From contig CM057463.1 of assembly GCA_030035585.1 (NCBI GenBank), positions 138,726,736 through 138,790,735 of the forward strand: DNA of 64,000 bases, written 5' to 3'. A model generated the notes under the pieces. That model was given only the letters and a program-made list of their open reading frames with translations. It did no database searches and was not told the origin of the DNA. Positions 12,238-25,017 of the stretch are shown here, one piece after another. This DNA is from Dugong dugon (lineage: Eukaryota > Chordata > Mammalia > Sirenia > Dugongidae). The stretch's first letter is position 1. Each line of letters starts with the position of its first letter. The position numbers were made by a program, and so were the translations under genes.

Positions 12238-14934
12238 GTAAGTCCTCCCTGAGTACTTGGCTGAGCTGTTGAAGGGGCTCGGGAGTTTAGGGCATTTTGC
12301 TGCGGCTTTGCTAAATGAATTCTTTTTGTTGTTGTTGTTATTTGTCTTATGTCTCTCACTGCTTATTTTTTTTCCTTCATTTTAGGTAAGGCACAAGATA
12401 AACTTGAAATAGTAGGGAATACCAATTTCTGAATTGGAAGCAATAAGTTTGAACTTGATAATCAATCTAAATGTTTTTAATGCACTTCTTTTTACCCTCA
12501 CCTCCCAAAGCATAGGAACTTTTAAAGAAAATAATACTGTCAGTGTGACTTTTTATTTGTTTTAGATTATTTTAATATTTCATGTTAAAAAAGCATAAAA
12601 GAGTCACGTGGACTCCTAGTTTAAATGTCAAAAACTGTTGAGTCGGCTACTGAGAGGTGTCTTTAAAATACAGCCTCCACCATTGATATTAAAAGCAGAT
12701 CGTTGTTTTGAAAAATCATTGTGCAGCTTGATGATGCTTGCAGAACTGAGTTTGACAGACAAGGACATGTGTAATACTGAGCAGTTACATGATCCTTGCC
12801 GTTTTGTAAGTCTTCACTAGAACTGCAAAGAGTTTCATCTACCTTTTAGACACAGAAGTCAGTCTCCAGATCCATGTGGAGGCATTTCAGGGTCCTCAAA
12901 CATAAAACATATTTAAATTCAAGGCTTTTGACGGGTGTTATTTTACCCAGGGAAGCAAGCACAGAAAGGAGCATGAGGATAAGGATTACAGTAAGCTTTT
13001 ACGCTTTTTGTTGTTTCCTTGCGTGTAGATATATATATATATTTTTTTTTTTTTACAAATTTAGGAATTTCATTTGAGGATGTAAAGCCTGACTGGCAAA
13101 GGCACTTGGATGTATGACTGTTACACAACAGCAAGAAACTCAGTTATTCAAAGTCGTGCAATAAGTCTCCTAGCCTATTATTATTCCTTTCAAAGCATAT
13201 TTTTAGCATAACCATTTGTAGCTTTATTGGCAAATGCTGTTAATCATTCCTTATACTTTAAGCATCTGTATGCTATCTTCACATTTATAGCATTATTAAA
13301 CAAAAGCTTTCAAGCAGCATTCACATATTTTACATTTTTGCAGTGAAGTTAGCAACAACTGTACAACTGTGACTGTCAGTTTAATAATAAGTTGTATAAC
13401 ACTAGTCAGAAAAGGAATTACATTTAGTAATGGCCACATTTTTTTACCATTTTCTCTGTTGAAAATTGTGATCACCAGTGAGTATCTGAAACTTCATTAT
13501 ACAATTATTTTCTCTGATTATATTATATTTTTAAATGAACAAATCTGATATTTTTTCCAGTGACAAAAAGAGCTAATTTTCTATTTTAAAATATTTAAAG
13601 ATTTTTTAAATTCTTATTTAACTATTTTGAGGAGTGTAAAACTAATTGTGAATCATGCCCATTATTGAAGCCATGATTATAATTAACTGATGTTATAAAC
13701 TCACCACCAATTTATTTCTGATAACAATAATTATAAAATAAAAAATTTAAGTATAATTTTTATTTTAAAACTATTGAACTCTAGTTTTAAATGACAATAA
13801 TTTCTGCATCAGTTTTAACACATAGTCCCTAGCCATAGATTTTTAAAATTTCCCCGAGATTTGCAACTATTCTTACTGCAGTTAAGGAGCCCTCGTGGCA
13901 CAGTGGTTAAAGCACTCAGCTGCTAACCAAAGGGTCAGCAGTTTGAATCCACCCGCCGCTCCATGGGAGAATGATGTGGCAATCTGCTTCCATAAACATT
14001 TATAGCCTTGGAAATCTTATGAGACAGTTCTACTCTGTCCTATAGGGTTGCTATGACTCGGAATTGACTTGATGGCAACGGGTTTGTTTTGTTTTTGATT
14101 AGCTGCAATTAAAGTACTACTATTATATTTCCAAGATAGCAATACATTTAGAAATCAATTTGTCTAGACAATTTGTAGCTAAAATTTCTTATATGTATTC
14201 ACAATAATCTAGTATTCTGAATTATTACTAATTATTGATTTAGTACCTTCAATTATTACTAATTCAGTGTTTTTTAACTTAATTTAGTAGTTATGAACGC
14301 AAAGATTATGGAAGGATGTGAAAATAAAAAGAAAAAAACTAAATATCTAAATCCATTACATTAAAACATTTAGGTAAATATAATTTTCTTGGGGTCCCCT
14401 CCCTTTTGAGATGCTTGGAAACAGTTTTATACTGACACTTTATTATCCCAATGTAGAAGTGCAAAATATACTTTTATTTCAACTTACAAGGTATGCCCTA
14501 ACTTGTTTTTCAAAAAATATTAAGTCCTTAAGTTATTTCTTTTTTAATGTTAATTACATCCTATTAACTGGCATTTACTAGCCAATTTTATGGTTAAATT
14601 AAAATATAAGGATCCATAGAGAAATAAATGTATAAACATAGTCTAATCAGTATATCAAAAATGTATTTACATAAACAAATGAGATGGGACATTATATATT
14701 GTTGTATATTTATAATTGTATATTATTATACAAGTATAAATTTTAAGAGAAATAAGGAGAAATGAATTGGATCCCTTCAAAATCCAGTTGCCAATTGTAA
14801 GAATGTTTTTTTCCATCTTCATTTTCCCCTTGGATAAAGAAAAAGAGTTACAGCAAAAAAGAAGTCAGTTTCTGAGTTGCTGTGGAGTCTTCCTTGAACT
14901 AATCAACTCAATATAGTTTTTGTATCTTCCCTAG
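12238..14934 (+). other. SYNPO2 intron 3
   Basis: GT-AG phase-1 intron with one AfroSINE (13886-14095). The remaining sequence is very AT-rich, with no repeat or gene that I can name. Confidence 0.9.
13886..14097 (+). repeat. AfroSINE with TSD
   Basis: Full-length copy from GGAGCCCTCGTGGCACAGTG to TTGATGGCAACGGGTTTG. Flanked by CTGCAGTTAA (13876-13885) and CTGCAATTAA (14103-14112), a 10-bp duplication with one mismatch. Confidence 0.92.
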
Positions 14935-17147
14935 GTCTCCGAAGGAGTGAAAGCCTATCAGAAAAGCAGGTGAAAGAAGCTAAATCTAAATGCAAAAGTA
15001 TTGCCCTCCTTCTAACAGATGCCCCCAACCCCAACTCCAAGGGGGTGTTGATGTTTAAGAAGCGTCGTCGAAGGGCCAGGAAATACACCCTAGTCAGCTA
15101 CGGTACTGGAGAGCTTGAGCGAGAGGCAGACGAGGAGGAAGAAGGCGATAAAGAGGATACATGTGAAGTAGCATTTCTGGGCACGAGCGAGTCAGAGGTA
15201 GATGAAGAGTTAGTGTCTGACATTGACGACAACCCACAAGTTGTGAACTTTGACTGGGATTCTGGACTGGTGGACATTGAAAAGAAACTGAACAGAGGGG
15301 ACAAGATGGAGATGCTGCCAGACACCACAGGCAAGGGGGCCCTCATGTTTGCTAAGAGGAGGGAGAGAATGGATCAGATCTCAGCCCAAAAAGAGGAGGA
15401 GAGGGTGAGTGGAATGCCAAGCAGAGAACCAGATGCTGCTCAGACAGATGGTCTGAGAACCATGACTTCCTACCAAAGGAAAGAAGAAGAATCAGTGAGA
15501 ATGCAGAGTTCTGTGAGCAAAAGCTACATCGAAGTGAGCCAGGGTCTTGGCACCGTACCCCAGCAGAATGGCTTTAGTGGGGCACCTGAGACAGCAGAGG
15601 CCCAGAGGATGATCCTTATGAACAGGACGGCAAAACCCTTCCCAGGGTCTGTGAACCAGCCAGCAACCCCCTTCTCCCCAACCAGAAACGTAACGAGTCC
15701 CATCGCTGACTTTCCTGCACCTCCTCCTTATTCTGCAGTCACTCCTCCACCTGAAGGCTTCTCTAGAGGGGTATCAAGTCCAACAGCTGGCCCAGCACAA
15801 CCACCTCCGTGGCCTCAGCCTGCCCCATGGTCCCAGCCAGCCTTTTACGATTCATCTGAGCGAATAGCTTCCCGGGATGAGAGAATCGCAGTGCCAGCAA
15901 AAAGAACAGGAATATTGCAGGAAGCCAAAAGGAGGAGCACTACAAAACCCATGTTCACCTTCAAGGAGCCCAAAGTAAGCCCAAACCCTGAACTCTTGTC
16001 ACTTCTTCAACATTCAGAAGGCAAGCGGGGCACTGGAGCTGGAGGTGATTCTGGACCCGAAGAAGACTACCTCAGTTTAGGGGCAGAGGCTTGCAATTTC
16101 ATGCAAAGCTCTTCTTCTAAACAAAAGACCCCACCGCCTGTTGCTCCAAAACCTGCAGTCAAGTCCTCATCCTCCCAACCAGTAACTCCAGTTTCTCCAG
16201 TCTGGTCTCCCGGAGTGGCTCCAACCCAACCTCCTGCCTTCCCCACCTCAAACCCATCCCAGGGCACCATTGCCTCCTCCATTAAAATAGCCCAGCCTTC
16301 TTACCCTCCTGCTCGGCCTGCAAGTTCTCTGAACTTGGCTGGTCCCTTCAAAGGACCACAAGCAGCAGTAGCCAGTAAGAGTTACACACCCAAGCCTACA
16401 GCTCCTATACCAACAGTAAACACTGCTCGTGCTGGTGCAGTGGGACCATCCAGTGAGCTTCCAGGAATGAGTGGGAAAGGAGCCCAGCTCTTTGCCAAAA
16501 GGCAGTCGAGAATGGAGAAGTATGTGGTCGATTCAGATACTGTGCAGGCCCATGCTGCCCGTGGTCAGTCTCCCACTCCATCTCTACCAGCCAGTTGGAA
16601 GTATTCTTCCAACGTCCGAGCACCTCCTCCTGTGGCCTACAACCCTATCCACTCCCCCTGTTACCCATTGGCTGCTGTCAAGTCCCAGCCATCAGCTCCC
16701 CAAGCCTCCAAAACAAGCAAGAAAAAGGGCAAGAAACCCCTCAATGCCTTGGATGTGATGAAGCACCAACCGTATCAGCTCAATGCATCCTTGTTTACTT
16801 TCCAACCTCCAGATGCAAAGGATGGCCTCCCCCAAAAGTCAGCAATTAAGGTCAGTCCGGCTCCAGCCTTGAAGCAAGCACTTCCTCCCTGGCCAGTGAA
16901 TGCTAGTTCTCCCACTAATGTGCAGCCTTTGTCGGTGTATTCAGTCCCAGCCTACAGCTCTCAGCCTATCTTCTTTGCAGAGGCCACCTCACCAGTCAGC
17001 GCATCCCCAGTGCCTGTGGCCATTCCCACCTCTCCAAAGCAAGAATCCGCCTCGTCATCATATTTTGTGGCACCAAGGCCGAAGTTCTCAGCCAAGAAAA
17101 GTGGTGTCACAGTTCAGGTGTGGAAACCATCTATTGTGGAAGAGTAA
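14935..17147 (+). CDS. SYNPO2: SYNPO2 exon 4 with stop codon (short C-terminus)
   Basis: This large exon is 2213 nt to the stop TAA at 17145-17147. The acceptor is TATCTTCCCTAG at 14934. It encodes residues 357-1093, from RLRRSESLSEKQ to VTVQVWKPSIVEE. Visible elements in order: an RRSES basic-serine motif (about 359-363); a basic cluster KKRRRRARK (398-406) that fits the known nuclear-localisation signal; an acidic stretch around ADEEEEGDKED; three copies of an S/GKGxxxFxKR motif near 391, 489 and 870; a PPPY motif at 619-622, the type reported to bind the BAG3 WW domain in chaperone-assisted autophagy; and long proline/serine-rich tracts (TPPPVAPKPAVK, PPPWPQPAPW). In the family this region carries actin, alpha-actinin and filamin binding. 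The frame is intact. Total length with human exon 1 is 1093 residues, equal to the human canonical form. Confidence 0.97.
17118..17123 (+). promoter_or_regulatory. SYNPO2: Alternative 5' splice site inside SYNPO2 exon 4
   Basis: CAG|GTGTGG lies at 17117/17118, exactly between codons, 10 codons before the stop (counting the stop). Used as a donor, it removes VWKPSIVEE and joins in frame to the exon at 52578 (VTVQ|ESGRSL). Left unspliced, the exon reads on to its own stop and 3'UTR. The same VTVQ junction is known for the longer human isoform. Confidence 0.85.
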
Positions 17148-17734
17148 TCGAGTAGCTGAAGCTGAGTGTCCACTTTGCTTGAAATGAATTGTTTGCAGTG
17201 TTACTTGACTCCCCAAGAATGCCTAGCCAGTCCTTAATTTACTTAATTTCAGATATGTCACCTCCCAATCTGGGTCCAAGGAGCATATTTTTAATGAGTC
17301 AAAAGTCTAACTCAGATTGACTTAGAATACATTTATCTTCTTTGCACACTTAAAAAATTTGGGAGCACCCCAAAATAGACATGTGCCATTATATTAAGTA
17401 AGCAGCATCCTTAGGATTTATGTGTCAGCCACAAGACAGACAGTGATCGGTGTTATCAAACATTTGGACACAGCCTTTATATAAGATAACATCTGTGTGC
17501 CTATGATGAAAAGGTTCAAATGTAGTGAAAATATAACATGTATTGACTAAGGTTTCTTCTTTTTTAACTAGTGCATTATCTCTATTATTAGTGTTAAAGG
17601 AATAAGAAATTTATCAAATACAGGGATCAGCTATGGTCTGTCAACGTCAGCCACCTGTTTGATATTGCAGAGAAGATACCCTAAGGATTGTTGGAATGTA
17701 CGTAGTTTAGTAAGAGGTGGGTAGGAAGGAGGAT

Positions 17735-18045
17735 ATTGATAATTACTGAGCACCTGTATATTGGAGTCCTCGGGTGGTGTAAATGGTTAATGCACTGGGC
17801 TACTAACCTAAAGGTTGGCAGTTCTGGTCCACCCAAAGGTACCTCAGAAGAAAGGTCTGGTGATCTACTTCCCAAAAATCAGCCATTGAAAACCCTATGA
17901 GCAAAGTTCTACTCTCATACACATGGGGTAGCCATGAGTCGTAGGTGGCTCAATGGCAACTGGTTTGGTTATTATATGTTAGGTTTTTGGCCAGATGTTT
18001 TACATGTATTAACTCATTTCAGAAGATTTGTTTAAAGTAAGTGGG
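17735..18045 (-). repeat. MIR relic split by an AfroSINE
   Basis: AATTACTGAGCACCTGTATA before the SINE and GCCAGATGTTTTACATGTATTAACTCATTTC after it are successive parts of an antisense MIR. Confidence 0.5.
17763..17970 (+). repeat. AfroSINE, GGAGTCC subtype
   Basis: GGAGTCCTCGGGTGGTGTAA head, CCTAAAGGTTGGCAG box and AATGGCAACTGGTTTGG tail. Lies about 620 bp after the SYNPO2 short-form stop codon. Confidence 0.88.
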
Positions 18046-20126
18046 GTAGGGCAAGAAGGACAATTATCCTTAGAGATTAATTCCTATCTTCCTCCTCCAC
18101 TTTCGTAGGAACTAAGTAAGTACATCTCCAATTGCCCACGATAGCATTAGTTTGTTTTCCTCAGCTGAGGCAAGCAGTAGAGTACAGTACCATGGCGTAA
18201 CGTATGAAGAGGCGAGCAGGATGCACATAAAGATATACATGACTATTACTTTACCTGGGGAAACTGAACGATTGAGGCCTGAAAGGTGACTGACTACAGG
18301 GGCTGATTGTGAAGCACGAGGAACCCATGTGTGTGGAGGCTGGAGCGTGAGAACACGCAATTATTAGCATCATTTCTGAGTGACCTCACAGATTTTTTTC
18401 TCATGTTTGTTTTGCTTTTTGATGACTGCTTCTTCCACTCTTCCTTTCAATTCTATCCTTGCACCTTCACTTTGTTATTTATATTTGATGGACCAGGAGG
18501 ACCCAGGCAAGGTTATCTTGTAAATTTGGATTGGTTATGCACTATGCCATCATCCAACTGGCTATGAAGTTAGTAATGTTACTGAGAGTAAACCTGAAGA
18601 CCTTTCTCATATCTATTTTAAGTCTGAGTCTGAGCAGCCGTGGAAAATATTCAACATGACTTAATGTAGAGAACTACAAAGAATTTATGACAGCTCAAGG
18701 AAAACCAGCTACTCTATACAGGAAATATCTTTAGAGACCTATCATTAAAAACTTGCCTGGTTTGAAGGTACATGGTACCATTTTAATTCTCTGAAAGTAT
18801 CTGTATTCCTGTTCTTTTCCGCTGTCACTGGCAATCAGCTATATTTTTCACTATCCTATTAAAATATTACTTTCTTCTTTATCTGTTGAATGTATGTATT
18901 TTTTAAAACCTTCCCTGTATGAGCTGTTCTGATCTAGGTCATTTCTCTGATATTTCTCTTATGTTCCATATCTGAAATTCCTTTTATGAGTATTTCCATT
19001 TCTCTGTGCATTGTAGAAATTCAAGCCTTAGGTATTTCTAAAACAACTCAAAGAGAAGTAAGTTTTCTACAGAACAATGGAGCTGATTCTTCTGCTTTTT
19101 TCTAGAAAATCTCCCATTGCCTTTGGTGGCAATTTACCTAGAGGTCACAACCACAGGATGTAGCTCAGCCTATTATTTGCCTTTTTGGGAAATCAATTAG
19201 CAAGATTAATGTAGGATAAAGGAAAAAGCAATCTATGTCACAAAATTTTTTTTTTATTGTTCCCCATAAAGGAAGTCCATTGAATGGTGTACGTTTTGCA
19301 TTCTTTTCAAATAGAACAACCATAAAAGGCCTCTTAAAGTGAAGCAGGAAAGATAATTTTTGTAACTTTGAATTCTTAACATAACATTTAAATCATGGCA
19401 TGCATCAAAGGAAAGATAATGGAATACACAGGTAGTCCATCTGAGATCGTCGGTTCAAATGTAGACTAGTACAGTGATGACCCAGAAGTATTCCCAGTTG
19501 TCCAGTGGTTTGTGGTATGTAGGAATGAGAAGCATTTTCAGTCCATTTCCTGTTGGACAGGTGGTGATCTTAACTGAGCCACTATTTAGAGTTGATGACT
19601 AAAGACACAACTAGTATAACTGTATCTTCTAATCATTCGGGGACTGTTTGGAGTTCCCAGAAAGCTTCTGGGAGGCATGACAGGCACACAAAACATCTAC
19701 GACTTATACTGGGAATTGGTAGCATAGGTCTTAGCTTGGACCATACAGTCCCATTTTATAGAAGACGGGCGGAATTTTTCCAAAACTATACTCACAACTG
19801 ATAGTGTGACCTCACCCTGAGGGGTATGGGGAGTGGGAGAGAGAAGGTCTAAACTACCTCCCAAGAGTTATAGGAATTTCCTTTGCCTTTTCTTCCCCAT
19901 CAGGGAGCCCTCTGAGAACTTGCATGCAGATTAAACTCTATGTACCATTCATGCTGGGGCTATGGAAGTGATGTCAGTGTAGCAGGTGGGAGAGTTAAAA
20001 CTCATGACATCAGCTTTCCTCCCACTGGTCACCCTGTGCAATGTGGGTGTTGTTGGCTTCATTGTGGTGGTGATTGGTTGGTTGATTGGCTGGCTGGTTG
20101 TGTGATTTGGGGAGGCAATTTTGTTT

Positions 20127-20208
20127 AGTTTTTAGCACCTTGTCTCTTCCTTTGTCCTTTGTTATATCTACATTAGTTTTTAGCACCTTGTCTCTTTGTC
20201 TTTTGTTA
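20127..20208. repeat. Short tandem duplication
   Basis: AGTTTTTAGCACCTTGTCTC occurs at 20127 and again at 20175, each followed by a TTTGTC(C/T)TTTGTTA end. The period is 48 bp, with a 4-bp length difference. Confidence 0.75.
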
Positions 20209-22178
20209 GCTTAATTTCTAGGTCGAGCACCTATGAAGTTAAGTGCACATCATCACCGTAATAGCAATGATCATATACTGAGCGCCTATGTTATGTTAGG
20301 TGCGTATATACATTATCCCAAGAATCCACTGCATGGTTTACAAGCACCAGAATATAACCTAAAATGTCATCACAGTCACTGACTTACTGCGGGACCTTAA
20401 GCAAATCTCTTTCCATGAACTTTGCCTTAATAATGTCTCAAACCTCTTTTCCTGATAGTAATGTTGTGCTGTAGTGAGTATGCAGAACACTTGAGATTCT
20501 AGGAAGAAAAGTACTAGGTAGATGTAACTACAGCATTCGTTATCTTTCTTAGTTTTACAGGAGGACAGGCTGAATCACACAGAACTGGTAAGATTGGGAA
20601 TCTGAGCATTGCTAATTTAATGTTATAACACAATTTTTTTTCTAATATTTCAATAATAGATACATTCTGTTCTGAAGGAGGAAAAAAACAGTTTTCTGCA
20701 TTCATTGATAGAGTAAGAATAAATATTTAAGGATATGTTTAATAAGACACTTTTGATTTGTCATTCTAGAGCATGTAGAAGTTTGTACTTCAAAATATAT
20801 CTAGTGTGATTGTTAATGATAACATGTATCCAGCTTTTATATGAATTATATTATTTAATCTTCACAAGAGGTAACTCATTTTAATCTTAGGAAAACCAGT
20901 CCGAGTTACAAATAGTTCTTCAAAGTAAGCCAGGATTATTTAACTCTTTCAGATAGCTCCGACTTCTTTCAAGAAGTAGACATTGTAGAACAGCTGAGTA
21001 TTATCACACAGCCTAAATTCTAGCCTGGTGATAGGAGTCACATCTGAGATGTCAAGAACAAGTGGTCTGTATTTAAAGGGGGTGGATTCACATATCTGGG
21101 ACTATTTTCTTATTTGCGGTTACTAGGTTAAAGAACTTTGAAGGTCATTTGCTGCTGAACAGCATGTCAAATATTCTGACTGTGGCGATTTCACAGTAAA
21201 ATGTCTTGAGAGCGCAAGAAGATACGTGGTAATTAGTGTCTGACTTTTAATCTACCAAATAAAGGCCCTTTTCTGTGTCTAATTTCATCCAGTTATAAAA
21301 CAGAGAATGTACAGGAACTCAAAGTCTCCGGGAATGTCCCTGAAATCAGTTGCTATTTCATGAGTCACCACCAGCCTGGCAGGAAAGGTATTTGAAGTCA
21401 TGGTCATCAAAAAGAAGTGATTGTTTTTTGAAAAGCTAAATGCTTCCAGAGGGAAGAGGTGGGGCATGCATTCATCCTTTCCTAAAATGAGGGTTGTAGA
21501 GTTTGTTGTAAAAAATTGTATAAGTTCATGAGAAAAATATGTAAATTCTGAGAACCAGCATTGTCTTCCCAGAAACACTGACCCTTGCTGGTCTCATGTC
21601 CCCATATCACTGGACTCTGGGGGACACAAAGACACATGTAACACTTCAGTGCTGTTGAATTTGTCAACAAGTATTCTGGGAAAAAGCGGAATTGAATTCT
21701 TCTCTAGACTTCCCATCAGAATTGGCCTTGTGCCATAAAGCACACTAGTATTTCCCACAGTACCCAAATATCAGGCAAAATTGCCGAAAGAGGCCAGACT
21801 CTGTCCCTCCACCATTCTAAAAAACAAGGACAAAAATTACAGGACATCCTATGGAGCATCAGGCCAATAAAAATCAGTCTTCTGGAGAAGCCCACATCAG
21901 AGACATCCTTTCCTTGATGTTATCAGATCCAGCAATCTTTCAAAAATCTGTGTCTCTAGCATGTATATTTGTATCCAAAATTATCAGTTGGCACTTGGAA
22001 GTCACAGAACTTACTACTCTGAAGCAATTGAACGGAGAAGAATTTAATTAAAAAACATCAAATTGTGTCAGACATTTCTCAGTCTCTTGATTTTATCAAA
22101 ATTTTTCTAGCTAATAAAGCATACCTCAAGCTTAAGGGGAGAAAGTTAGGCTTTTATAGAGTCCTACAGTTTTAAACA

Positions 22179-22347
22179 GAGTCCTGGTGGTGCAGTGGTT
22201 AAGAGCTCGGCTGCTAACCAAAAGGTTGGCAGTTTGAATCCACCAGCTGCTTCTTGGAAACCATATGGGGCAGTTCTACTCTGTTTTATAGGGTCACTAT
22301 GAGTTGGAATCGACAGCAAGAGATTTGGGGTTTTTTTTTTTGGTTAT
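22179..22347 (+). repeat. AfroSINE with perfect TSD
   Basis: GAGTCCTGGTGGTGCAGTGG head to a GGTTTTTTTTTTTGGTT tail. Perfect 11-bp duplication AGTTTTAAACA at 22168-22178 and 22348-22358. Confidence 0.92.
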
Positions 22348-22422
22348 AGTTTTAAACAATTTTCTGTTACTGATATATACAATTTTTTAAGTTTTCATTT
22401 TTTGGTTCCTAATTAAAATATA

Positions 22423-22711
22423 GGGGGCAGTGGTAGTTTAGTGGCAGAATTCTCACCTTTTATGTGTGAGACCCAGGTTTGACTCCCAGCCAATGCATCT
22501 CATGTGCAGCCACCACTCATCTGTTAGTGGTGGTTTGCATATTGCTATGATGCTGAACAGGTTTCAGTGAAGCTTCCAGACTAAGACAGACTAAGAAGAA
22601 AGATCTGGTGATCTACTTATGAAAATTAGTCAACGAACTCTATGGATCACAAGGGCAGATGGGGTCTCTATGAGTTGGAGGCAGACTTGACACAGCTAAG
22701 GACAACAACAA
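22423..22711 (+). repeat. tRNA-Gly-headed SINE, full length with TSD
   Basis: Head GGGGGCAGTGGTAGTTTAGT carries an A-box-like stretch at 22431-22444 and a B box GGTTTGACTCC at 22476-22486, then CCAATGCA as at the end of tRNA-Gly(GCC). The body is GATGCTGAACAGGTTTCAGT, then GAAGAAAGATCTGGTGATCT, which is shared with AfroSINE. The tail is ATGAGTTGGAGGCAGACTTG plus ACAACAACAA. Target duplication AATTAAAATAT at 22411-22421 and 22710-22720. Confidence 0.85.
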
Positions 22712-22760
22712 TTAAAATATTACAAAGGACCTACTTTCCAGCCTACTCTCCTTCCTCTAA

Positions 22761-22958
22761 AAACTCGTTGCCGTTGAGTGGATTCCAACTTATAGCTACC
22801 ACATAGGACAGTGTAGAACTGCCCCATAAGCTCTCCAAGGCTGTAATCTTTATGGAAGCAGACTGCCATATCTTCCTCCTTGGGAGTGGCTGGTGGGTTC
22901 AAACCACCGACCTTCTGGTTAGCAGCCGAGTGTTTAACCACTGCGCCACATGGGCTTC
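22761..22958 (-). repeat. AfroSINE, antisense
   Basis: AACTCGTTGCCGTTGAGTGG start (tail complement), GGCTGTAATCTTTATGGAAG centre and CACTGCGCCACATGGGCTTC end (head complement). It follows the tRNA-Gly SINE by about 50 bp, in the opposite direction. Confidence 0.88.
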
Positions 22959-23470
22959 TTCTCCTTCTTCCTGATGATAATAATCATAATGACATTCACA
23001 TATGCTGTGGAGGAATCTTGCTTTCACAGCTCTCACTTCTTGAACTCCTTGATAAGGATTAATTGTTTGCTCGTGAGCAAAAAAATTCTAAGAATTGCGG
23101 TAGGCCCTGAGTTTAATAGAAACGCACGTTCTAGGAATAAATTGAGAAATATTTTCTTCTAGGAAGCAAATAACATAAATCGAAGTGTTTTTGTTTTGTT
23201 TTCTTTCCTTCAGAAGACATTTTATGTCAGGAAATCTTTGATACTTTTATTTACTGAAATGATTTGTTTTCAAAGCTACCCAAAATCCCTGAGTCAAGCA
23301 TTATGGTCCAAGTCAGGATGACATAGGTAGGGATGGAAGCTGTGACAGCCCTTCAGACAACCTCATGGGTCCTGAGGAAAAGGTGGGTGGGTGTTATGGG
23401 AGGGGAGGTGGTTGATATATTAAGTTTCTTCTAGATACCAGGAATTGTGTTAATTACATAAGATCTAATA

Positions 23471-23890
23471 ATAGCGAGCATTAATTGAGCACAAACTATG
23501 AGTCTTGAACTGTGCCAAGTATTTATCATAGATTATTTCTTTTAATCAGTTGTCCTTATGAGATAGGTCCTATCATTTTCTCCATTTTATAGATTATAGA
23601 TGTGATTCTGAGGCACAAAGATGCTGAATAACTTGCCCAGGATCACACAATGTTAAGTAGTAGACTCTGGATACCGTTTGGAACCTGCACTCTTAACCAA
23701 TTATACGGTGATTTCAGTTACTCCTCAGAATTACCCTATAAGGGAAGATATTGTTATTTCCATTTAAAAATACGCAGTATCTCAAGCTCAGAGAGACTAA
23801 ACAATTTACCCAAGAATCACTAAGCATGTAAGTAGTGGGCAAAGGTTAGACCTAGATATTTGTCTGACATCCAAGCCTGTGCTCTTCATG
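23471..23890 (-). repeat. Two MIR relics, antisense
   Basis: The first unit runs from ATTGAGCACAAACTATG to TGCACTCTTAACCAATTATA; it includes GAGGCACAAAGATGCTGAAT and CTTGCCCAGGATCACAC. The second unit (about 23725-23890) repeats the pattern with AGCTCAGAGAGACTAAAC and CCAAGCCTGTGCTCTTCATG. Confidence 0.75.
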
Positions 23891-24796
23891 TAGTACCACA
23901 TGGTTTCCACAGTCTAATTAGACCCCAGAATCCCACCCTGGGGCCTGTTAATAATGTATTCACCAAACTGATTCACCAAGAGACCACTCAGTTTATGCCT
24001 TGTAGTTGGCTTTGACTCCACTTTCGTAAGATTGCTCATAAAATCAGATACTCTGACAGTATGTTGGAAGTAAAAATCAGTGTCTGAAAAAGAGGCATCA
24101 TCTGTTTTATGAGTTAAAAAGATGAATTTGAAAGTGAATTTTTGTGAGTTCCCAAAATTCTTTCATTTTTGAATTCAGGTTGAATAGATGATATTCATAG
24201 GCTGGAAGTGGAGAGGAATGTCATTAAAAAAAATAAAGCAAATCTAAGTCTCTACATAAAAGAACGCTCTCCCCCTTTGTGTCATGCCATTCTGACTAGG
24301 TGTAAATTCAAGGAACTTTCTTATTAACTAGTAAATCAACATCCAGCTTGGTTTGCTCCTGAGTGAATAATAACTTGAAGCACTTCAAAAAGAATAATTC
24401 TAAACTGAAAAATGCTGAGGGAGTCGCAAGTTTTGAGTATTTCAAACTATATTCTAAAAAGTAACTGATTCTTAGCATTCCCTGGAGTCTTTCCCAGTTG
24501 AGCTATATTCATCTTGACACCCGTAAGGCAGCAAACCTTTCCTGCTCCAGAGCGTCCTCAGTGGAAGATTTCTCAGCAGTTATTTCTGTCAAAGACTTCC
24601 CAGCAAGGACATTTTTATACCTTATGTTTAAGTGCGTCACATTGTTATTCTGAAAACATCTCCAGAGGAAATAGTATAATGGATTTTAAACATGGGTTTT
24701 GAACATTCCCATCACTAAAAATTCCTCAGTATATTTGCAGAGTGTCATTGCCTTGAATTAAAATTGAAAATAATGGGGGACTTACTATGTGCTAAA

Positions 24797-25001
24797 GAGC
24801 CCCTGTAGTACAGAGGTTAAAGCATTCGGCTGCTAACCCAAAGGTTGGCTGTTTGAATCCACCAGTGACTCAGAGGGAGAAAGATGTGGCAATCTGTGTC
24901 AGTAAAGATTTACAGCTTTGGAAACCCTACGGGGCCGTTCTACTGTGTCCTATAGGGTGGCTATGAGTTGGAATCTACTCGATGGCTGTGGGTTTTGGGG
25001 G
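24797..25001 (+). repeat. AfroSINE (first of a tandem pair)
   Basis: GAGCCCCTGTAGTACAGAGG head, GGGAGAAAGATGTGGCAATC centre and GAATCTACTCGATGGCTGTG tail. It inserted into the MIR with a TTACTATGTGCTA / TTACTGCGCTAGG duplication. Confidence 0.88.
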
Positions 25002-25017
25002 TTACTGCGCTAGGTGG

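Larger units (their letters stand above)
17148..21290 (+). other. Probable 3'UTR region of the short SYNPO2 transcript
   Basis: The short isoform must be polyadenylated downstream of 17147, but no single signal stands out. Candidates are ATTAAA at 18858-18863, AATAAA at 20718-20723, and AATAAA at 21258-21263, which is followed within about 20 bp by TCTGTGTCT. An AfroSINE (17763-17970) inserted in a MIR relic (about 17735-18040) would lie inside such a UTR. Otherwise the stretch has no coding features; it carries a MIR-like remnant at about 20255-20340 and a short tandem duplication at 20127-20208. The end coordinate is a guess. Confidence 0.3.

Noticed and set aside
22431..22500. tRNA-Gly-like gene
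   Set aside because: The acceptor stem is not preserved and the sequence continues into a SINE body with target duplication, so it is a SINE head, not a tRNA gene. The same applies to the tRNA-like heads of all AfroSINEs.
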